The notes under the pieces are model-generated. The model had not been told where the DNA came from and did not search any database. It was given only the letters and a program-made list of their open reading frames with translations. Made by a program: the position numbers and the translations under genes. DNA of 64,000 nt, taken from positions 1 to 64,000 of the forward strand of contig NZ_WBIS01000004.1 in assembly GCF_009749465.1 (NCBI RefSeq). Direction: 5' to 3'. The DNA comes from Agromyces terreus. Its GTDB lineage: Bacteria > Actinomycetota > Actinomycetes > Actinomycetales > Microbacteriaceae. Shown piece by piece: positions 50,313 through 59,166 of the stretch (positions are counted from its first letter, which is position 1; each line of letters opens with the position of its first letter).

Positions 50313-50331
50313 TTAGGACAGCCTAACCTTG
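50313..50331. promoter_or_regulatory. IdeR/DtxR-type iron box upstream of the ECF operon
   Basis: TTAGGACAGCCTAACCTTG matches the DtxR/IdeR consensus halves (TTAGGTTAG, CTAACCTAA) at 7 of 9 positions each. Read on the minus strand it contains TAGGCT, a likely -10 for the ECF operon, so iron-loaded repressor would block it. It also lies 112 bases before the gene at 50443 and could act on both. Confidence 0.75.
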
Positions 50332-50442
50332 GAACGCGGATGCTGCGACACCGGGTTGCCGCGGCATCCGGGAATGCACCGGCGAGCGCGTGTGTTGTAC
50401 ATGTGTCCGGGTGCGGAGGATCCGCGCCGGAAGGAGGAGAAC

Positions 50443-50859
50443 GTGGGCATCAGTTACGTCGAGTTCGAAGACGAAGCCGGGGTCCTGCGTCGCTACCGCA
50501 AGCACGTCAACGGCCGCGGTCTCGTCTCGACGACCGCGAAGGTCGATGCGACCGCCTTCGTCGACCCGACGGCGTACGTCGACCCCGGTGCCGAGGTGCA
50601 GCGCGGCGCGCAGATCGAGCACGGCGCCTGGGTCGAGGCCGGGGCGATCATCGCCGAGCGTGCGACCGTGGGCGTGAACGCCCGGGTCGGGCAGCGCGCG
50701 GTCATCGGCCGCAACGCCGTGGTCGGCCCCTTCGCCGTCGTCGGCTCGGGGGCGAAGGTGCAGAACGGCGCCAGGGTCCCCCGCGAGTACGTCGTGGAGT
50801 CGGCCGCCGAGTACCGGGCGTCGGGCGACGACCTGCGCCGCCTCGGCCTCGCGGCCTAG
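50443..50859 (+). CDS. Small left-handed beta-helix (hexapeptide-repeat) protein
   Basis: 138 residues from GTG 50443; AAGGAGGAGAAC just upstream decides this start over the longer frame. After GISYVEFEDEAGVLRRYR, residues about 30-115 are hexapeptide repeats ([LIV]-G-x4 type): KVDATAFVDPTAYVDPGAEV, AQIEHGAWVEAGAII, ATVGVNARVGQRAVIGRNAV, VGPFAVVGSGAKV. Family members are often acyltransferases or carbonic-anhydrase-like proteins; no active-site His can be assigned. It is too short for a full acyltransferase. Divergent from the iron-regulated ECF operon, it shares the region with the IdeR-like box. Confidence 0.8.
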   Translation: MGISYVEFEDEAGVLRRYRKHVNGRGLVSTTAKVDATAFVDPTAYVDPGAEVQRGAQIEHGAWVEAGAIIAERATVGVNARVGQRAVIGRNAVVGPFAVVGSGAKVQNGARVPREYVVESAAEYRASGDDLRRLGLAA

Positions 50860-50879
50860 GCGGGCGCCGGCCGCCCCCG

Positions 50880-52775
50880 TCAGGGGCGCGGCGGCTGGCC
50901 GCCGCCCGCGACCATGGTGCCCTCGGCCTGATCCTGCTCGCCGGCCACGCCGGATCCGACGCTCGTCGCGCCGTCCGCGCTGCCCGAGGCGCTGAGGCCG
51001 CCGAGCGCGTCGCCGCTCCCCGTGCCGCCCGCGACGAGCGTGTACGCCTCGCCGTTCACGAGGTCGGGCGAGGTGAAGACGACCGATTCGGTCTGCTTCG
51101 CGGCCGTGTACGTGGCGACCACCGTGCCGTCGGATGCCACGAGGTGCAGCACGGTGCCCGCGGCGACGGGGGAGTCGAGCACGACGGCGACCGCGGCCTG
51201 CGCGGAGTCGACGTCGGGCGCGACGAGCATGCGTGCGCTGCCGGCCGCGATGAGCGTGCCGCCCGACACGTCGAACGCGCCGTCGGCGTCGAGCGGGCCG
51301 TTCATCTGCTCGGTCGGCCCGTCGACGACGGTCGTGCCGCCGGTGACCGTCGCGTCGCCGTTCACGTCGATGCCGTCGCCGCTCTCGCTCGTATGCACGA
51401 CGAGCGTGCCGCCCGAGATGAGGAGGGTGCGGCCCGACGATGACGCGGATGCCCCGAACCCGTCGCCCGGTGCGCCGCCGCCCGCCTCGGTGCCCGAGCC
51501 GTCGGTCCCGCCCGCGACGTTGATGCCGTCGTCGCTTCCGGTGATGTCGGAGGCGCCGCCGCTGATCGTGATCGCCGCGGCCTCGAGGCCCTCGTACGAC
51601 TCGGTCACGGTCAGTCGGCCGCCCGAGACCGTGAGGGCGACGTCCGCGTGCACGCCGTCGTCGCCCGAGGCGAGGGTGACCTCGCCCGACGCGAGATGCG
51701 CGGTGTTGTCGGTGTGCAGCGCGTCGTCGGACGCGTCGACCTGCACGGTGCCGCCGTCGACGACGACGTACACGTCGCCCTTCACGCCCTTCGTCGAGGT
51801 GTCGGATGCCGCGGAGCCGGCGCCCCCGCCCGCGGTCACGTCGAGCGTGCCGCCCCAGACGACCGCGTCGGTCGCCGCGTCGATGCCGTCGGCGCCCGAG
51901 ACGATCGCGACGTCGCCCCCCGCGATCGCGACGTAGCCGCGCTCGGCCTCCTCGGCGTTGTCGGACTTGATGCCGTCGCCGCCCGCCGTCACCTCGACGG
52001 CGCCCCCGACGATCATGACGAGGTCCTTGCCTCGGATGCCGTCGTCGACCGCGTCGACGGTGAGGTCGCCGCCCGCGATCGTGAGGGCGTCGCGGCTCGC
52101 GATGCCGTCGTTGCCGTTGCCGTGCACGTCCAGCGAACCCGAGCCCGAGATGACGAGGTCGGCGGCGCTCGCCAGCGCGGCGTTCGCGGACTCGTCGTCG
52201 GCGTAGCCGGAGGCATCCGACAGCGAGTTCTCGCTGCCCTCGGCGAGCACGAGCTGCACCTCGTCGGCGGCGACGATGTCGATCGCGGCACCGTCGGCGT
52301 TCGCGATGTCGACCCCGTCGAGCACGATGGTGACGTCGGCGTCGGCCGCGTCGACCGACAGCTGCCCGTCGAGCGATCCGGTCACGAGGTACGTGCCGGC
52401 CGCCGAGACGGTGACGGTGTCGCCGTCGACGGCCACGCCGTCCGCGGCCTCGGGGTCGGCGAGGTCGATCGGGACCGCGGTCGCCGGGTCGTACTGCGCG
52501 ATCGCCGTCGGCGCCTCCTCGTTGTCGGCCATGACCTCGGCCGCGCTCGCGCCGGGCTCGACGGCCTCGGCCTGCTCGATCGTCACGGTCGAGTCCTCGG
52601 AGGCCGAAGAGCTGGAGGCGGACGAGGAGGCGGCGCCCTCGCTCGCGCAGCTCGCGAGCAGCAGCGTGCCCGCCAGGGCCAGTGGTGCGGCGGCCATCAG
52701 CCAGGGGCGCCGGCGGGCGCGGGCGGGGCGGGTGGGCTCGGGGGCCCCGTCGTGGTTCGTGCGGAGGGTGTTCAT
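50880..52775 (-). CDS. Cthe_2159-like beta-helix lipoprotein (carbohydrate-binding domain)
   Basis: 631 residues from ATG 52775 (AAAGGACC upstream). Lipobox LLLASC with C43, followed by a Ser-rich linker (ASSSASSSSASEDS). The rest is a right-handed beta helix, seen as repeated GxxxIxGGxxxVxxxxDGI units: LTIAGGDLTVDAVDDGIRG, VAIAGGDVAIVSGADGIDA, VTLASGDDGVHADV. This matches the Cthe_2159 family, which binds polysaccharide and calcium at the cell surface. It is followed by VTC and DUF4956 genes in the same direction, the usual company for this family. Confidence 0.85.
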   Translation of the reverse strand: MNTLRTNHDGAPEPTRPARARRRPWLMAAAPLALAGTLLLASCASEGAASSSASSSSASEDSTVTIEQAEAVEPGASAAEVMADNEEAPTAIAQYDPATAVPIDLADPEAADGVAVDGDTVTVSAAGTYLVTGSLDGQLSVDAADADVTIVLDGVDIANADGAAIDIVAADEVQLVLAEGSENSLSDASGYADDESANAALASAADLVISGSGSLDVHGNGNDGIASRDALTIAGGDLTVDAVDDGIRGKDLVMIVGGAVEVTAGGDGIKSDNAEEAERGYVAIAGGDVAIVSGADGIDAATDAVVWGGTLDVTAGGGAGSAASDTSTKGVKGDVYVVVDGGTVQVDASDDALHTDNTAHLASGEVTLASGDDGVHADVALTVSGGRLTVTESYEGLEAAAITISGGASDITGSDDGINVAGGTDGSGTEAGGGAPGDGFGASASSSGRTLLISGGTLVVHTSESGDGIDVNGDATVTGGTTVVDGPTEQMNGPLDADGAFDVSGGTLIAAGSARMLVAPDVDSAQAAVAVVLDSPVAAGTVLHLVASDGTVVATYTAAKQTESVVFTSPDLVNGEAYTLVAGGTGSGDALGGLSASGSADGATSVGSGVAGEQDQAEGTMVAGGGQPPRP

Positions 52776-52786
52776 GTTCGGTCCTT

Positions 52787-53560
52787 TCAGCGACTCGCGG
52801 TCGCGGTGGCGAAGTGGCGGCGCAGCACGGGCGTCCACCGGTTGGAGGGGAGGTCGGGTCGCAGGGCGGCGAGTCCCGTGGCGTACTTCGAGACGCTCGT
52901 GGGCCGATGTCCGAGCGCCCAGAGGGCACGGTCGACCGGTCCGGCGCTGCCCCCGGACTTGGTCTCGACGATCACGGACGACGGAGTCGCCAGACGCCGG
53001 CCGTGCGGCCCCAGCTCGACCCATTCGAGGTCGACGTCGATGGTCGCGCGGGTCCCGCCCGGCACGAGCAGGGTCGCCCGCCGGTACCGGGTCGTGAGCA
53101 CGGGCACGAACGGGTCGGCGTCCGGCGGCGTGATGCCGGCCTCGTCGAGGGTCGACGCCGCATAGGCGAGGGCCTCGCCCGTGAGGCGGGTCGAGGCATC
53201 CGGATCGATGCGGACGCGTTCCTTGACCGTGACCGAGCGGCCGCCGCGCGTCTTGACCTCGAGGAAGCTCAGCGCGGAGTCCACGTACGAGCGGGTGCGG
53301 ATCTTGTACCGCCGACGTCGTCCGTGCGCCGCGAGGTGGTAGCTCGCGAGCCCGGGGCTGTCGAAGTAGACCGACTCGTACCGCGACGACCGCTGACCGT
53401 CGATCTCGAGCACGCGCGTGGCGGCCGGCAGGTGCGCGAGCAGGTCGGGCACGATGGCGGCGGGCAGCATGTACTTGCGGTCGACGCGGGTGAGCAGCCC
53501 GGCCGCGTCGTTCAACTCGTCGAGCCCGACGGGGTCGAGCTCGTGCAGGGTCGCGATCAC
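52787..53560 (-). CDS. VTC-domain polyphosphate polymerase-like protein
   Basis: 257 residues from GTG 53560, overlapping the DUF4956 stop. VTC catalytic-tunnel features: TRVDRKYMLPAAIV near the N-terminus, RSSRYESVYFDSPGLASY, YKIRTRSYVDSALSFLEVK(T)R, VTVKERVRIDP, IDVDLEWVEL and the end VIVETKSGGSAGPVD. The basic and acidic residues (K, R and E on alternating strands) that line the triphosphate tunnel of VTC4-like polymerases are present. Eukaryotic VTC makes polyphosphate; bacterial homologues may do so or make another anionic polymer. It lies between DUF4956 and the Cthe_2159-like gene. Confidence 0.88.
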   Translation of the reverse strand: MIATLHELDPVGLDELNDAAGLLTRVDRKYMLPAAIVPDLLAHLPAATRVLEIDGQRSSRYESVYFDSPGLASYHLAAHGRRRRYKIRTRSYVDSALSFLEVKTRGGRSVTVKERVRIDPDASTRLTGEALAYAASTLDEAGITPPDADPFVPVLTTRYRRATLLVPGGTRATIDVDLEWVELGPHGRRLATPSSVIVETKSGGSAGPVDRALWALGHRPTSVSKYATGLAALRPDLPSNRWTPVLRRHFATATASR

Positions 53561-54132
53561 GACGCCACCAGCTCGCGAGCGGATGCCGCGTGGTGCAGCT
53601 CGTAGCGCACGTCGACGCTCGTCGTGTCGTTCACGAGGTCGAGCCGCTCGATGCGGACCGCGCGGACGCGCCCCCCGAGGAGGAGCTCGAGGTGCTCGCG
53701 CAGTTCGGCCTCGTCGGCGATCGCCCGGTCGATGACGACGATCTGCCGACGGTACCGGCGCATGACCCTGCCGTTGTCGACCGCGGCGAGGACGCCGACC
53801 ACGAGCGCCATGAGCGCCGGGCCGGCCCAGCCCATGCCGGCGCCGAGGCCGCCGATGAGGCCGAGCGCCAGCGACGCGAAGTAGTACGCGACCTCGTGCT
53901 GCTGCACCTCGCTCGAACGGAGGCGGATGATCGACAGCACGCCGAACAGCCCGAGGCCGAGCCCCGCTCCGACCGCGGTCGAGCCGAGCACGAGCGACAC
54001 GGCGAGCACGCCGACGTTCACGGTCAGGAAGGCGATCAGCAGATCGCGGCGCCGATGGCGCGGGAAGTACAGGCCGAAGACCAGGGCGCTGATGGCGACC
54101 AGGTCGACGGCGAGGAGGATGAGGGGATCCAT
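53557..54132 (-). CDS. DUF4956 membrane protein
   Basis: 191 residues from ATG 54132, GGAGC upstream. Four transmembrane helices in the first 125 residues (LILLAVDLVAISALVFGLYF, FLTVNVGVLAVSLVLG, LGLFGVLSIIRLRSSEVQQ, ALMALVVGVLAAVDNG). The FGVLSIIRLRS...EVAYYF segment is the DUF4956 mark. A cytoplasmic ferredoxin-like C-terminal domain ends the protein. It accompanies VTC genes widely and may export or anchor the polymer. First gene of the three-gene set; its stop overlaps the VTC start by four bases. Confidence 0.88.
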   Translation of the reverse strand: MDPLILLAVDLVAISALVFGLYFPRHRRRDLLIAFLTVNVGVLAVSLVLGSTAVGAGLGLGLFGVLSIIRLRSSEVQQHEVAYYFASLALGLIGGLGAGMGWAGPALMALVVGVLAAVDNGRVMRRYRRQIVVIDRAIADEAELREHLELLLGGRVRAVRIERLDLVNDTTSVDVRYELHHAASARELVAS

Positions 54133-54262
54133 GGGTGCTCCGAACGTTCGTCGATGCACCCATCCAGCCAGCCGGGCCCGGCCGTCGACTATGACGAGCC
54201 GATGAGGTTCCTATGCGTCCGAGCGCGGTTCGCTGAGTGTCGGCGCTCGCCGCGTGCGGGGC

Positions 54263-55318
54263 CTACGCGGCGGACGTCAGCTCGGCGGCGAGCAACTCGA
54301 GCGTCTGCTCGCGGCCGGGCGAGGCATCCGCCGGCTCCTCGGCGAAGGCGCCCGCGATCGGCGAGATCATGACCTCGTCGATGCCGTGACGGCTCGCGAG
54401 CCCGCGCAGTTCGGATGCCGCGGCCGACGGGTCGCCGATGATCCAACGCCGCTCCATGCCGGCGATGAGCCCCTCGACCGTGCTGTCGGCCGGGGCCGCC
54501 TGCGCCTCCTCGACGGTCTCGAGCTCGCGCATGGGCAGGTTGGCGCGCAGGCGCGCCATCGCCCGCATCTGCGGCAGCGCCCGGGCCCGCGCCTCCTCGG
54601 ACGTGGGGGCGACCGACGCGTTCGCCGTGAGGAAGGTCTCGGGCGCCGGATGCGCCTCGCTCGGCCGGTACTCGGTGCGGTAGAGCTCGAGCGCGCGCTC
54701 GAGGCCCTCGCCCGAGAAGTGGTTCGCGAACACGTAGGGCAGCCCGAGCTCGGCCGCGAGCTTCGCCGAGTAGTCGCTGGATCCGAGCAGCCACACCCGG
54801 GGTGCACCGGCCGCCGCGGGCGTCGCCGTGATCGCGTACTCGCGCCCGCTCGTGAGCCGCAGCGTCGCGCCGTCGGGGGAGACGAGGCCGAGGATGTCGG
54901 CGATGTGATCGGGGAACCGGTCGACGTCGGCCGTCGGGCCCGAGATGCGCAGCAGTTGCGTGATGACGGGGTCGCTGCCCGGCGCACGGCCGAGGCCGAG
55001 ATCGATGCGTCCGGGTGCGATGGCCTCGAGCGCGGCGAACTGCTCCGCGACGACGAAGGGCGCGTGGTTCGGCAGCATGACCCCGCCCGATCCGACGCGG
55101 ATGCGCTCGGTCTGGGCGACCGTCGCGGCGATCAGCACGGGCGGCGTCGTCGAGGCCACCGAACGCATGTTGTGGTGCTCGGCGAACCAGTAGCGGGTGA
55201 ACCCGAGCCGATCGGCGAGCTTCGCCAGCCGCACGGATGCCGCGACGGCCCCCGCACTGGTCTGGCCGCTCCGCACGGGAACGAGATCGAGCACGGACAG
55301 GCGCAGTGAATCGGACAT
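54263..55318 (-). CDS. LLM-class flavin-dependent oxidoreductase
   Basis: 351 residues from ATG 55318; the AGGAG is immediately adjacent to the ATG, so the true start may be a few codons off. The LuxA-like TIM barrel begins LRLSVLDLVPVRSGQTSAGA. Family marks: RYWFAEHHNMRSVASTTPPV, RIRVGSGGVMLPNHAPFVVA, GRIDLGLGRAPG, and FMN/F420-binding WLLGSSDYSA. The end has IAGAFAEEPADASPGREQ. The substrate is unknown. Neighbours are a FAD oxidoreductase (divergent) and the polyphosphate set. Confidence 0.9.
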   Translation of the reverse strand: MSDSLRLSVLDLVPVRSGQTSAGAVAASVRLAKLADRLGFTRYWFAEHHNMRSVASTTPPVLIAATVAQTERIRVGSGGVMLPNHAPFVVAEQFAALEAIAPGRIDLGLGRAPGSDPVITQLLRISGPTADVDRFPDHIADILGLVSPDGATLRLTSGREYAITATPAAAGAPRVWLLGSSDYSAKLAAELGLPYVFANHFSGEGLERALELYRTEYRPSEAHPAPETFLTANASVAPTSEEARARALPQMRAMARLRANLPMRELETVEEAQAAPADSTVEGLIAGMERRWIIGDPSAAASELRGLASRHGIDEVMISPIAGAFAEEPADASPGREQTLELLAAELTSAA

Positions 55319-55576
55319 CTCCTGCGACAACCGCGCGCCGCGGTCGGATATTCCGCGCGCCGAGGCATCCGCTCGGCCGGCCCGCTCGACCCCGCGCGCG
55401 GCGCCGCGCTTCGAGGGATACCCCTGAGGCAGGAGCAGGGATCCCACTGGCGCGCGCGGCGCGCGGCGGTCGTTGTATGGGTCTCGCGTTCGTGCGTGCC
55501 GACGGGATCCCCCGCGGCCGTCCGCCTCCGATGCGAGGCTCGGGCCCGCGGCGCGATCCATCGAAAGGAACCATCA

Positions 55577-57112
55577 GTGAACACCCCTGTGTCCGGCGCC
55601 GCCTCGAGCGCCGCCCAGCCCGCCGAATCCGTCTCGGTGATCGTCGACGCGTCGACCGTCGACGCGTCGATCGCCGCGGAGCAGATCGCCCCCGTCGTCG
55701 ACCTCGCGTCGGCTCGCATCAGCCACGAGCTCGCCGAACTCGGCCGACGACTCGACGGACGGCTCAGCCTTCCCGGCGACGCCGGCTGGAACGCCGATCG
55801 CACCGCCTGGAACCTCGCGGTCGACCAGCGCCCCGCCGCGGTCGTCGTCGCCGGCAGCGCCGACGACGCCGTCGAGACCGTGCGCGTCGCCGCGGCCCTC
55901 GGGCTCGGCGTCGCCGCGCAGGCGACCGGCCACAACGCCGCGCCGCTCGCCGCGCAACCCGGCTTCGACGAGGTCCTGCTGATCAGGCTGTCCGAGCTGC
56001 GGGGCGTCGAGATCGACGTCGAGGCCCGGGTGGCCCGCATCCAGCCGGGTGCCCAGTGGGGCGACGTCGTCGCGGCCGCCGCGCCGCACGGACTCGCCGC
56101 GCTCGCCGGATCGTCGCACGACGTCGGCGTCATGGGCTACACGCTCGGCGGCGGCGTCAGCTGGCTCGCCCGATCGCACGGACTCGCCGCGAACCAGGTG
56201 CTCGCGGCCGAGATCGTGACCGCCGACGGGCGCCTGCGCCGCATCGACGCCGAGCACGACGCCGACCTGTTCTGGGCCGTCCGCGGCGGCGGCGGCGACT
56301 TCGGCGTGGTCACGGCGCTCGAGTTCCGTCTCTTCCCGATCGCCGAGGTCGTGGCGGGCATGCTGCTCTGGCCCCTGGACGCCGCGGAGCTGGTGCTGCC
56401 CGCTTGGGCGGCCTGGACCGCCGAGCTGCCCGACAGCGTCACCTCCACGGCCCGCGTCATGCGCCTTCCCGCGCTGCCGGAACTGCCGCCCTTCCTCTCC
56501 GGACGGGAGCTGCTGCTCATCGAGGCCGTGTGCCAGGAGAGCCCCGACCGGGCGGCCGAGCTGCTCGCGCCGCTGCGTGCCTTCTCGCCCGAGATCGACA
56601 CCGTGCACCCGCAGCCCGTGGCCGAACTGCTCCAGCTGCACATGGACCCGCCCGAGCCCTCGCCCGCCTTCGGCGACGGCATGATGCTCTCCGACCTGAC
56701 GCCCGAGGCCGTTCGCGCGTTCCTCGACGCCGTCGGGCCCGGAGCCGACACCACGCTCCTCGTCGCCGAACTGCGGCACCTGGGCGGTGCGCTCGATCCG
56801 GATGCCGCGCTCGCCCTCGCCGCGGAGCACGACGTGCCGGCGCCCGGCATCGTCGCGGGCTTCGACGCCCGCTACCTCGTGTTCGCCGGCGGCATTCCCA
56901 TGCCGGGCGTCGGCGATGCGCTCGTCGCCTCGCTCGGCCGCCTGTTCTCGCGGATCGAACCGTGGCGCGCGCCCGTGGAGTACCTGAACTTCAGCGAGAG
57001 CCGGCGTCCGGCCGAGCGGCTGTTCGGCGAGCGCGTGCATCGCCTGCGGGCGATCAAGCGCGCGGTCGACCCGAACGGGCTCATCCGGTCGAACCACCCC
57101 GTGCTCGGCTGA
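55577..57112 (+). CDS. FAD-linked oxidoreductase (BBE type)
   Basis: 511 residues from GTG 55577 with AAAGGAAC upstream. The N-terminal FAD-binding PCMH domain (about 70-250) has RPAAVVVAGSADDAVETVRVA, ATGHNAAPLA, GSSHDVGVMGYTLGGGVSW and LFWAVRGGGGDFGVVTALEF (the G-G-G-x-F-G flavin loop). The C-terminal BBE segment ends APVEYLNFSE, LRAIKRAVDPNGLIRSNHPV. A histidine for FAD attachment may be the GHN His; the matching Cys of bicovalent members is not obvious. It probably oxidises an alcohol or sugar. Confidence 0.9.
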   Translation: MNTPVSGAASSAAQPAESVSVIVDASTVDASIAAEQIAPVVDLASARISHELAELGRRLDGRLSLPGDAGWNADRTAWNLAVDQRPAAVVVAGSADDAVETVRVAAALGLGVAAQATGHNAAPLAAQPGFDEVLLIRLSELRGVEIDVEARVARIQPGAQWGDVVAAAAPHGLAALAGSSHDVGVMGYTLGGGVSWLARSHGLAANQVLAAEIVTADGRLRRIDAEHDADLFWAVRGGGGDFGVVTALEFRLFPIAEVVAGMLLWPLDAAELVLPAWAAWTAELPDSVTSTARVMRLPALPELPPFLSGRELLLIEAVCQESPDRAAELLAPLRAFSPEIDTVHPQPVAELLQLHMDPPEPSPAFGDGMMLSDLTPEAVRAFLDAVGPGADTTLLVAELRHLGGALDPDAALALAAEHDVPAPGIVAGFDARYLVFAGGIPMPGVGDALVASLGRLFSRIEPWRAPVEYLNFSESRRPAERLFGERVHRLRAIKRAVDPNGLIRSNHPVLG

Positions 57113-57346
57113 ACGGCCGGTCGGGGCATCCGCTCGGGGCATCCGGTCGCGGCATTCGGTCGGTGCCGGGGAACGCCGGGTCGCGGCATCCGCTCATCGT
57201 CGTGAGCACGCGTCGGGTGACTCGCGAGCCAGCGCCCGCGCGCCCCGTTCCGTCGCGTCGCGCTCTGGGGGTGTCGCTCGAGGCCTCGCCTTCATAGGCT
57301 GGGGTCACGCGACATCGCCGTCGCACGATCCACGGGGGAGGAACGA

Positions 57347-58528
57347 ATGACGCTCCATCACGAGCTGCCGACCAGCGCCGATTTCGCAACACTGGCGGGT
57401 GAACACCGACCGGCCATCACCGTCTACGCGTCGACGTCGCCCGTGGTCAACGAACGCGAACGCGCGGAGGTCTCCGTCAAGAGCGCGTTCGACCACGCGA
57501 TCGACCAGATCAAGCTCGGCGGCGCCCCGGCATCGGAGCTCGACGCCCTGCGCCGCGAGCGCGACGGCGTGCTCGGCGACCTCGCCCTGTGGGGTGCGCT
57601 CTCCCGCTCGCTCGCGATCTTCGTCGCCCCCGGCTTCTCCGAGGTGTTCGTGCTGCCCAATCGGCTCGACGACGCCTGGCACGTCGGCTCGCACTTCACG
57701 CTCGGCCAGCTGCTCCGGGCGCCGAGCCAGGATCAGGAGGCGTTCGCCCTCACCCTCTCCGCCCACGAGTGGAAGCTCTGGCACGCCACGCCCACGGCCC
57801 GCGCCGAGCGGCTCGCGACCGACCCGTCGCATCCGGCCGACCTCGACGCGGCCACGAACCGCGAGCCCGGAGAGCACAGCCCCCGCGGCGGCCAGCACGG
57901 CGACCGCGGCGAGGTCGGCGACGAGCGCAGCAAGAAGCTGATCGACATCTACGCCAAGCGCATCGCCGACGCCGCCAAGCACGAGCTCGCGGCCACCGAT
58001 CCCGACGCGCGCGTGCCGCTGCTTGTGTTCGCGGCCGAGCCGCTGCTCAGCGCGTTCCTCGACCGCGCCCGAAACGGCCGCCGCATCGTCGGCGTGCCCG
58101 GCTCCCCCGACCGCCTCGGCGCGGCCGAGATCGACTCGGCCGTGCGCGAGCAGCTCGCCCGCCTGAACATCGCCGAAGCGGATGCCGCGCTCCGAGGCCT
58201 CGCCGAAGCGAACGCCGGCCGGGTCGAACGCGACCTCGCGGCCATCGCCAGGCTCGCCGCCGACGGCGCCGTCGAGACGATCTGGTTCGACTTCACGACC
58301 TCGGTCAACGGCACGCTCGACCGCGAGAGCGGCGCGATCGAGTTCGCGACCGGCAACGGCACGGGCGACGCCCTCGACGACGGCACGCCCGCCGGTGACC
58401 TGCTTCCGCAGCTCGCACTGCTCGTCGCCGCGAAGGGCGGACGCGTCGTCACCGTCCGCGGCGAAGACCTCGATGGCGGCTCATGGCATGGGCCCGCCGT
58501 CGCCGAGCTGCGCTTCGCGCTCGCCTGA
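57347..58528 (+). CDS. baeRF-family protein (bacterial relative of archaeo-eukaryotic release factor)
   Basis: 393 residues; GGGGGAGGA stands just before ATG 57347. The baeRF layout is visible: an N-terminal domain with ITVYASTSPVVNERERAEV, ALSRSLAIFVAPGFSEVFVLP and the EAFALTLSAHEWKLW strand; a middle domain with KKLIDIYAKRIADAAKHE and PLLVFAAEPLLSAFLDRARN; and a C-terminal ADGAVETIWFDFTTSVNG with LLPQLALLVAAKGGRVVTVRG. Bacterial members are predicted ribosome-associated or stress factors without a GGQ motif; none is seen here. Function unproven. Confidence 0.8.
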   Translation: MTLHHELPTSADFATLAGEHRPAITVYASTSPVVNERERAEVSVKSAFDHAIDQIKLGGAPASELDALRRERDGVLGDLALWGALSRSLAIFVAPGFSEVFVLPNRLDDAWHVGSHFTLGQLLRAPSQDQEAFALTLSAHEWKLWHATPTARAERLATDPSHPADLDAATNREPGEHSPRGGQHGDRGEVGDERSKKLIDIYAKRIADAAKHELAATDPDARVPLLVFAAEPLLSAFLDRARNGRRIVGVPGSPDRLGAAEIDSAVREQLARLNIAEADAALRGLAEANAGRVERDLAAIARLAADGAVETIWFDFTTSVNGTLDRESGAIEFATGNGTGDALDDGTPAGDLLPQLALLVAAKGGRVVTVRGEDLDGGSWHGPAVAELRFALA

Positions 58529-58577
58529 CGCCGGCTGCTCGCCTGACGCCGGCCGGGTCGAGCACGCCCGATCGAGA

Positions 58578-58635
58578 TGCAGGAAACGGGGCGCCATCCT
58601 CGCTGTGAGCGGGGGATGGCGCCCCGTTTCCTGCA
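58578..58635. repeat. Perfect 22-bp-arm palindrome, copy 1
   Basis: The arms 58578-58599 and 58614-58635 are exact complements and begin TGCAGGAAACGGGGCG. The loop TCGCTGTGAGCGGG contains a further CGCT-GTG-AGCG stem. A near-identical element is at 60619. Here it lies between convergent genes. Confidence 0.95.
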
Positions 58636-58666
58636 GCAGCGAGGCTGCGCCTGCGCTGCGCCTGCC

Positions 58667-59050
58667 TCAGGAGACGACGGATGCCGCAGCGCGCCGGGTC
58701 GCGGCATCCGATCGGCCGTTCGGAACGACCTCGACCACGGGAACGCTGAACGGCTCCCGCCAGGCGAAGCGGATCACGACCTCGGTCGCCTGCGATCCCT
58801 CGATGATCGCCTCGACCGGGGTGTCGACCAGCGCGCGGCGCCGACGGCCGCGCGGCGCCCGCTCGCGCAGTTCGAGCCACAGGCTCTCGGGATGCGGCAC
58901 GACGCCCGGGTTCGCGGCGACGAGCGAGAGCTCCCAGCCGCTCGTCGGGCACAGGCCGAAGCCCGTCACGTGCACGATGCGGCCGGCCGACGATGAGACG
59001 GCCGTGGCGGTGAAGTCGCTGGCGGAGAATTCGCAGTGAGTCGTGTTCAT
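58667..59050 (-). CDS. Hypothetical soluble protein
   Basis: About 127 residues from ATG 59050 (59062 gives four more). No signal or membrane segment. Mixed beta protein with LCPTSGWELSLVAANPGVV, PESLWLELRERAPRGRRRR, TEVVIRFAWREPFSVPVVEVV. I do not recognise the family and see no catalytic motif. It converges with the baeRF gene across a large palindrome. Confidence 0.6.
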   Translation of the reverse strand: MNTTHCEFSASDFTATAVSSSAGRIVHVTGFGLCPTSGWELSLVAANPGVVPHPESLWLELRERAPRGRRRRALVDTPVEAIIEGSQATEVVIRFAWREPFSVPVVEVVPNGRSDAATRRAAASVVS

Positions 59051-59153
59051 TCGGAGCACCATACGGATGCCGCGGCGCGGCGTCCTCAGGGACAGCGCTG
59101 AGATCGCGGCATCCGCCCGCGCTCGACCCGGCGACCTGCGGCGCCGACCGTCC

Positions 59154-59159
59154 TAGGCT
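59154..59159 (+). promoter_or_regulatory. -10 of a leaderless LLM oxidoreductase gene
   Basis: TAGGCT lies seven bases before ATG 59167. No ribosome binding site is present. The -35 region is weak. Confidence 0.5.
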
Positions 59160-59166
59160 GAACCAC

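Noticed and set aside
50258-50442. TPP riboswitch expected for a YkoE-type transporter
   Set aside because: I see no TPP aptamer core (CTGAGA and related pairs) before the ATPase gene; an IdeR-type box fills the place.
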